Positions 63,398 to 64,000 of a stretch of 64,000 bases of DNA are shown here, piece after piece. A program made the translations under genes and the position numbers. The stretch comes from CAYMDP01 sp964389375 (lineage in GTDB: Bacteria > Bdellovibrionota > Bdellovibrionia > Bdellovibrionales > UBA1609). The stretch lies in assembly GCA_964389375.1 (NCBI GenBank), contig CAYMDP010000003.1, forward strand, positions 52,657 to 116,656, read 5' to 3'. Under the pieces are notes generated by a model. It was given only the letters and a program-made list of their open reading frames with translations, made no database searches and was not told the origin of the DNA. Every line of letters begins with the position of its first letter. Positions within the stretch are counted from its first letter, which is position 1.

Positions 63398-64000
63398 ATG
63401 AAACTTTTAATTCTATCTTTTTTTGTATCAAGTCTGGCTTACGCTAATGGCGAAGTGAATCCATTTACGGGTCTATCTGCCTACGACCAACATATTCGGG
63501 CCGAGGTAGGGATTATTCCCCCGAGTGGAAATTATGTTCAGTTAAGTGAGCATAATTGGGCGCCGGAGTTGCCGCGTGAGACCGCGGCCCGCGAGAGGGC
63601 CGCCAATGCGCGAAATGCTGAGCGTTTGAATGGGAGGAGCTCTGTAGGCTCTCAGCCAGTCGCAACTGCGATTAGCACAGACTCTCCAGAGTATAAAAGA
63701 TATAAGGCAAATTATGCAGATTACCTTCGGGAGCGAACTCGCGCGAACGCTTTTACTCAGTTAGATCCAAAAACCAACGCTCTTCTTCCCCACCTTGGGG
63801 CTTATCGCTTCACTCGAGAAAGCCTAGCGGCCCAAGAAGTTCTTATGGAAGAGCAGCGAGCAGATTTTAAAGCCCGCATGGATCGAGTCGCAAAAGGTAG
63901 AGCGGTTAGAAAAGGTTCTTCGGGAAAAATTCATAGTAGTCTTATGAAGGGACTAAGTTTCTTTGGTGTACTCGCAGCGATTGCGGGTAAATCGGGTGCA
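63398..64000 (+). CDS. Secreted protein, 3' end off window
   Basis: The ATG at 63398 follows AAGGGAGA and the frame stays open for 201 codons to the edge. The signal peptide is short (MKLLILSFFVSSLAYA). The mature part is rich in Arg, Ala and Glu (RETAARERAANARNAERLN) and Tyr-rich (YKRYKANYADYLRERTRA), then has a basic patch and a hydrophobic segment (SFFGVLAAIAG) at the edge that may be a membrane helix. No family recognised. Confidence 0.6.
   Translation, partial: MKLLILSFFVSSLAYANGEVNPFTGLSAYDQHIRAEVGIIPPSGNYVQLSEHNWAPELPRETAARERAANARNAERLNGRSSVGSQPVATAISTDSPEYKRYKANYADYLRERTRANAFTQLDPKTNALLPHLGAYRFTRESLAAQEVLMEEQRADFKARMDRVAKGRAVRKGSSGKIHSSLMKGLSFFGVLAAIAGKSGA

Overview
The window reads as a chromosomal segment of a Bdellovibrio-like bacterium (Bdellovibrionota). 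This rests on gene content: a giant mosaic fibre gene of the kind described in Bdellovibrio, a complete Suf cluster, TolQRA-B, flbD-motA-motB, paired ArsA-like ATPases, TPR/winged-helix proteins, many lipoproteins, and tig, clpP, clpX and lon within 14 kb. It is a draft assembly: 100 Ns at 13000-13099 and 10 Ns at 31731-31740, both inside genes. I saw no tRNA, rRNA, CRISPR array or IS transposase.

Layout. 1-6716 (-) is one open fibre reading frame that runs off the left edge; the plus-strand frames over it are shadows. 6862-9617 holds a FecR-like/beta-barrel envelope protein, a small lipoprotein and a possible 26-residue membrane peptide. 10050-12835 holds dusB and a two-gene ABC exporter. 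12870-15033 (-) holds a GT51 transglycosylase (broken by an assembly gap that can be repaired on paper) and an NAD-dependent epimerase. 15108-17391 holds a stand-alone cyclic-nucleotide-binding protein and flbD-motA-motB. 17420-24903 (-) holds a secreted cyclophilin, glnE, the tol genes and a membrane-anchored protein. 25120-30821 is the Rrf2 regulator-sufB-sufC-sufD-sufS-nfu operon.

30821-35293 is an accessory patch: a nested long inverted repeat, then an AbiEi/AbiEii type IV toxin-antitoxin cassette bounded by perfect 38-bp direct repeats taken from the 3' end of the neighbouring gene, then a putative metallopeptidase lipoprotein. 35433-39900 is a division/cell-wall operon (ftsE, ftsX, an EnvC-like activator, ctpA) led by an 86-residue protein that appears to start at CTG. 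39994-47999 holds a secreted protein, tig (-), two ArsA-like ATPases, a TPR lipoprotein, an EI24-family membrane protein, a glutamate-cysteine ligase and a membrane-anchored protein. 48204-54588 holds pepA (-), clpP, clpX and lon. 54759-64000 holds a TPR/winged-helix regulator, several secreted proteins, a GT2 glycosyltransferase, a radical-SAM-like/GT2 fusion paired with a methyltransferase, and a secreted protein cut by the right edge.

The most unusual signals are five long inverted repeats (9791-9925, two nested at 30821-31172, 48020-48163, 57599-57759). Their arms are unrelated to one another but copy the local flank, and they enclose GC-rich cores. Also notable are the toxin-antitoxin cassette with host-gene repeats, the CTG-started leader gene of the ftsEX operon, the radical-SAM-like/GT2 fusion, and the 1.2-kb internal duplication in the fibre gene.
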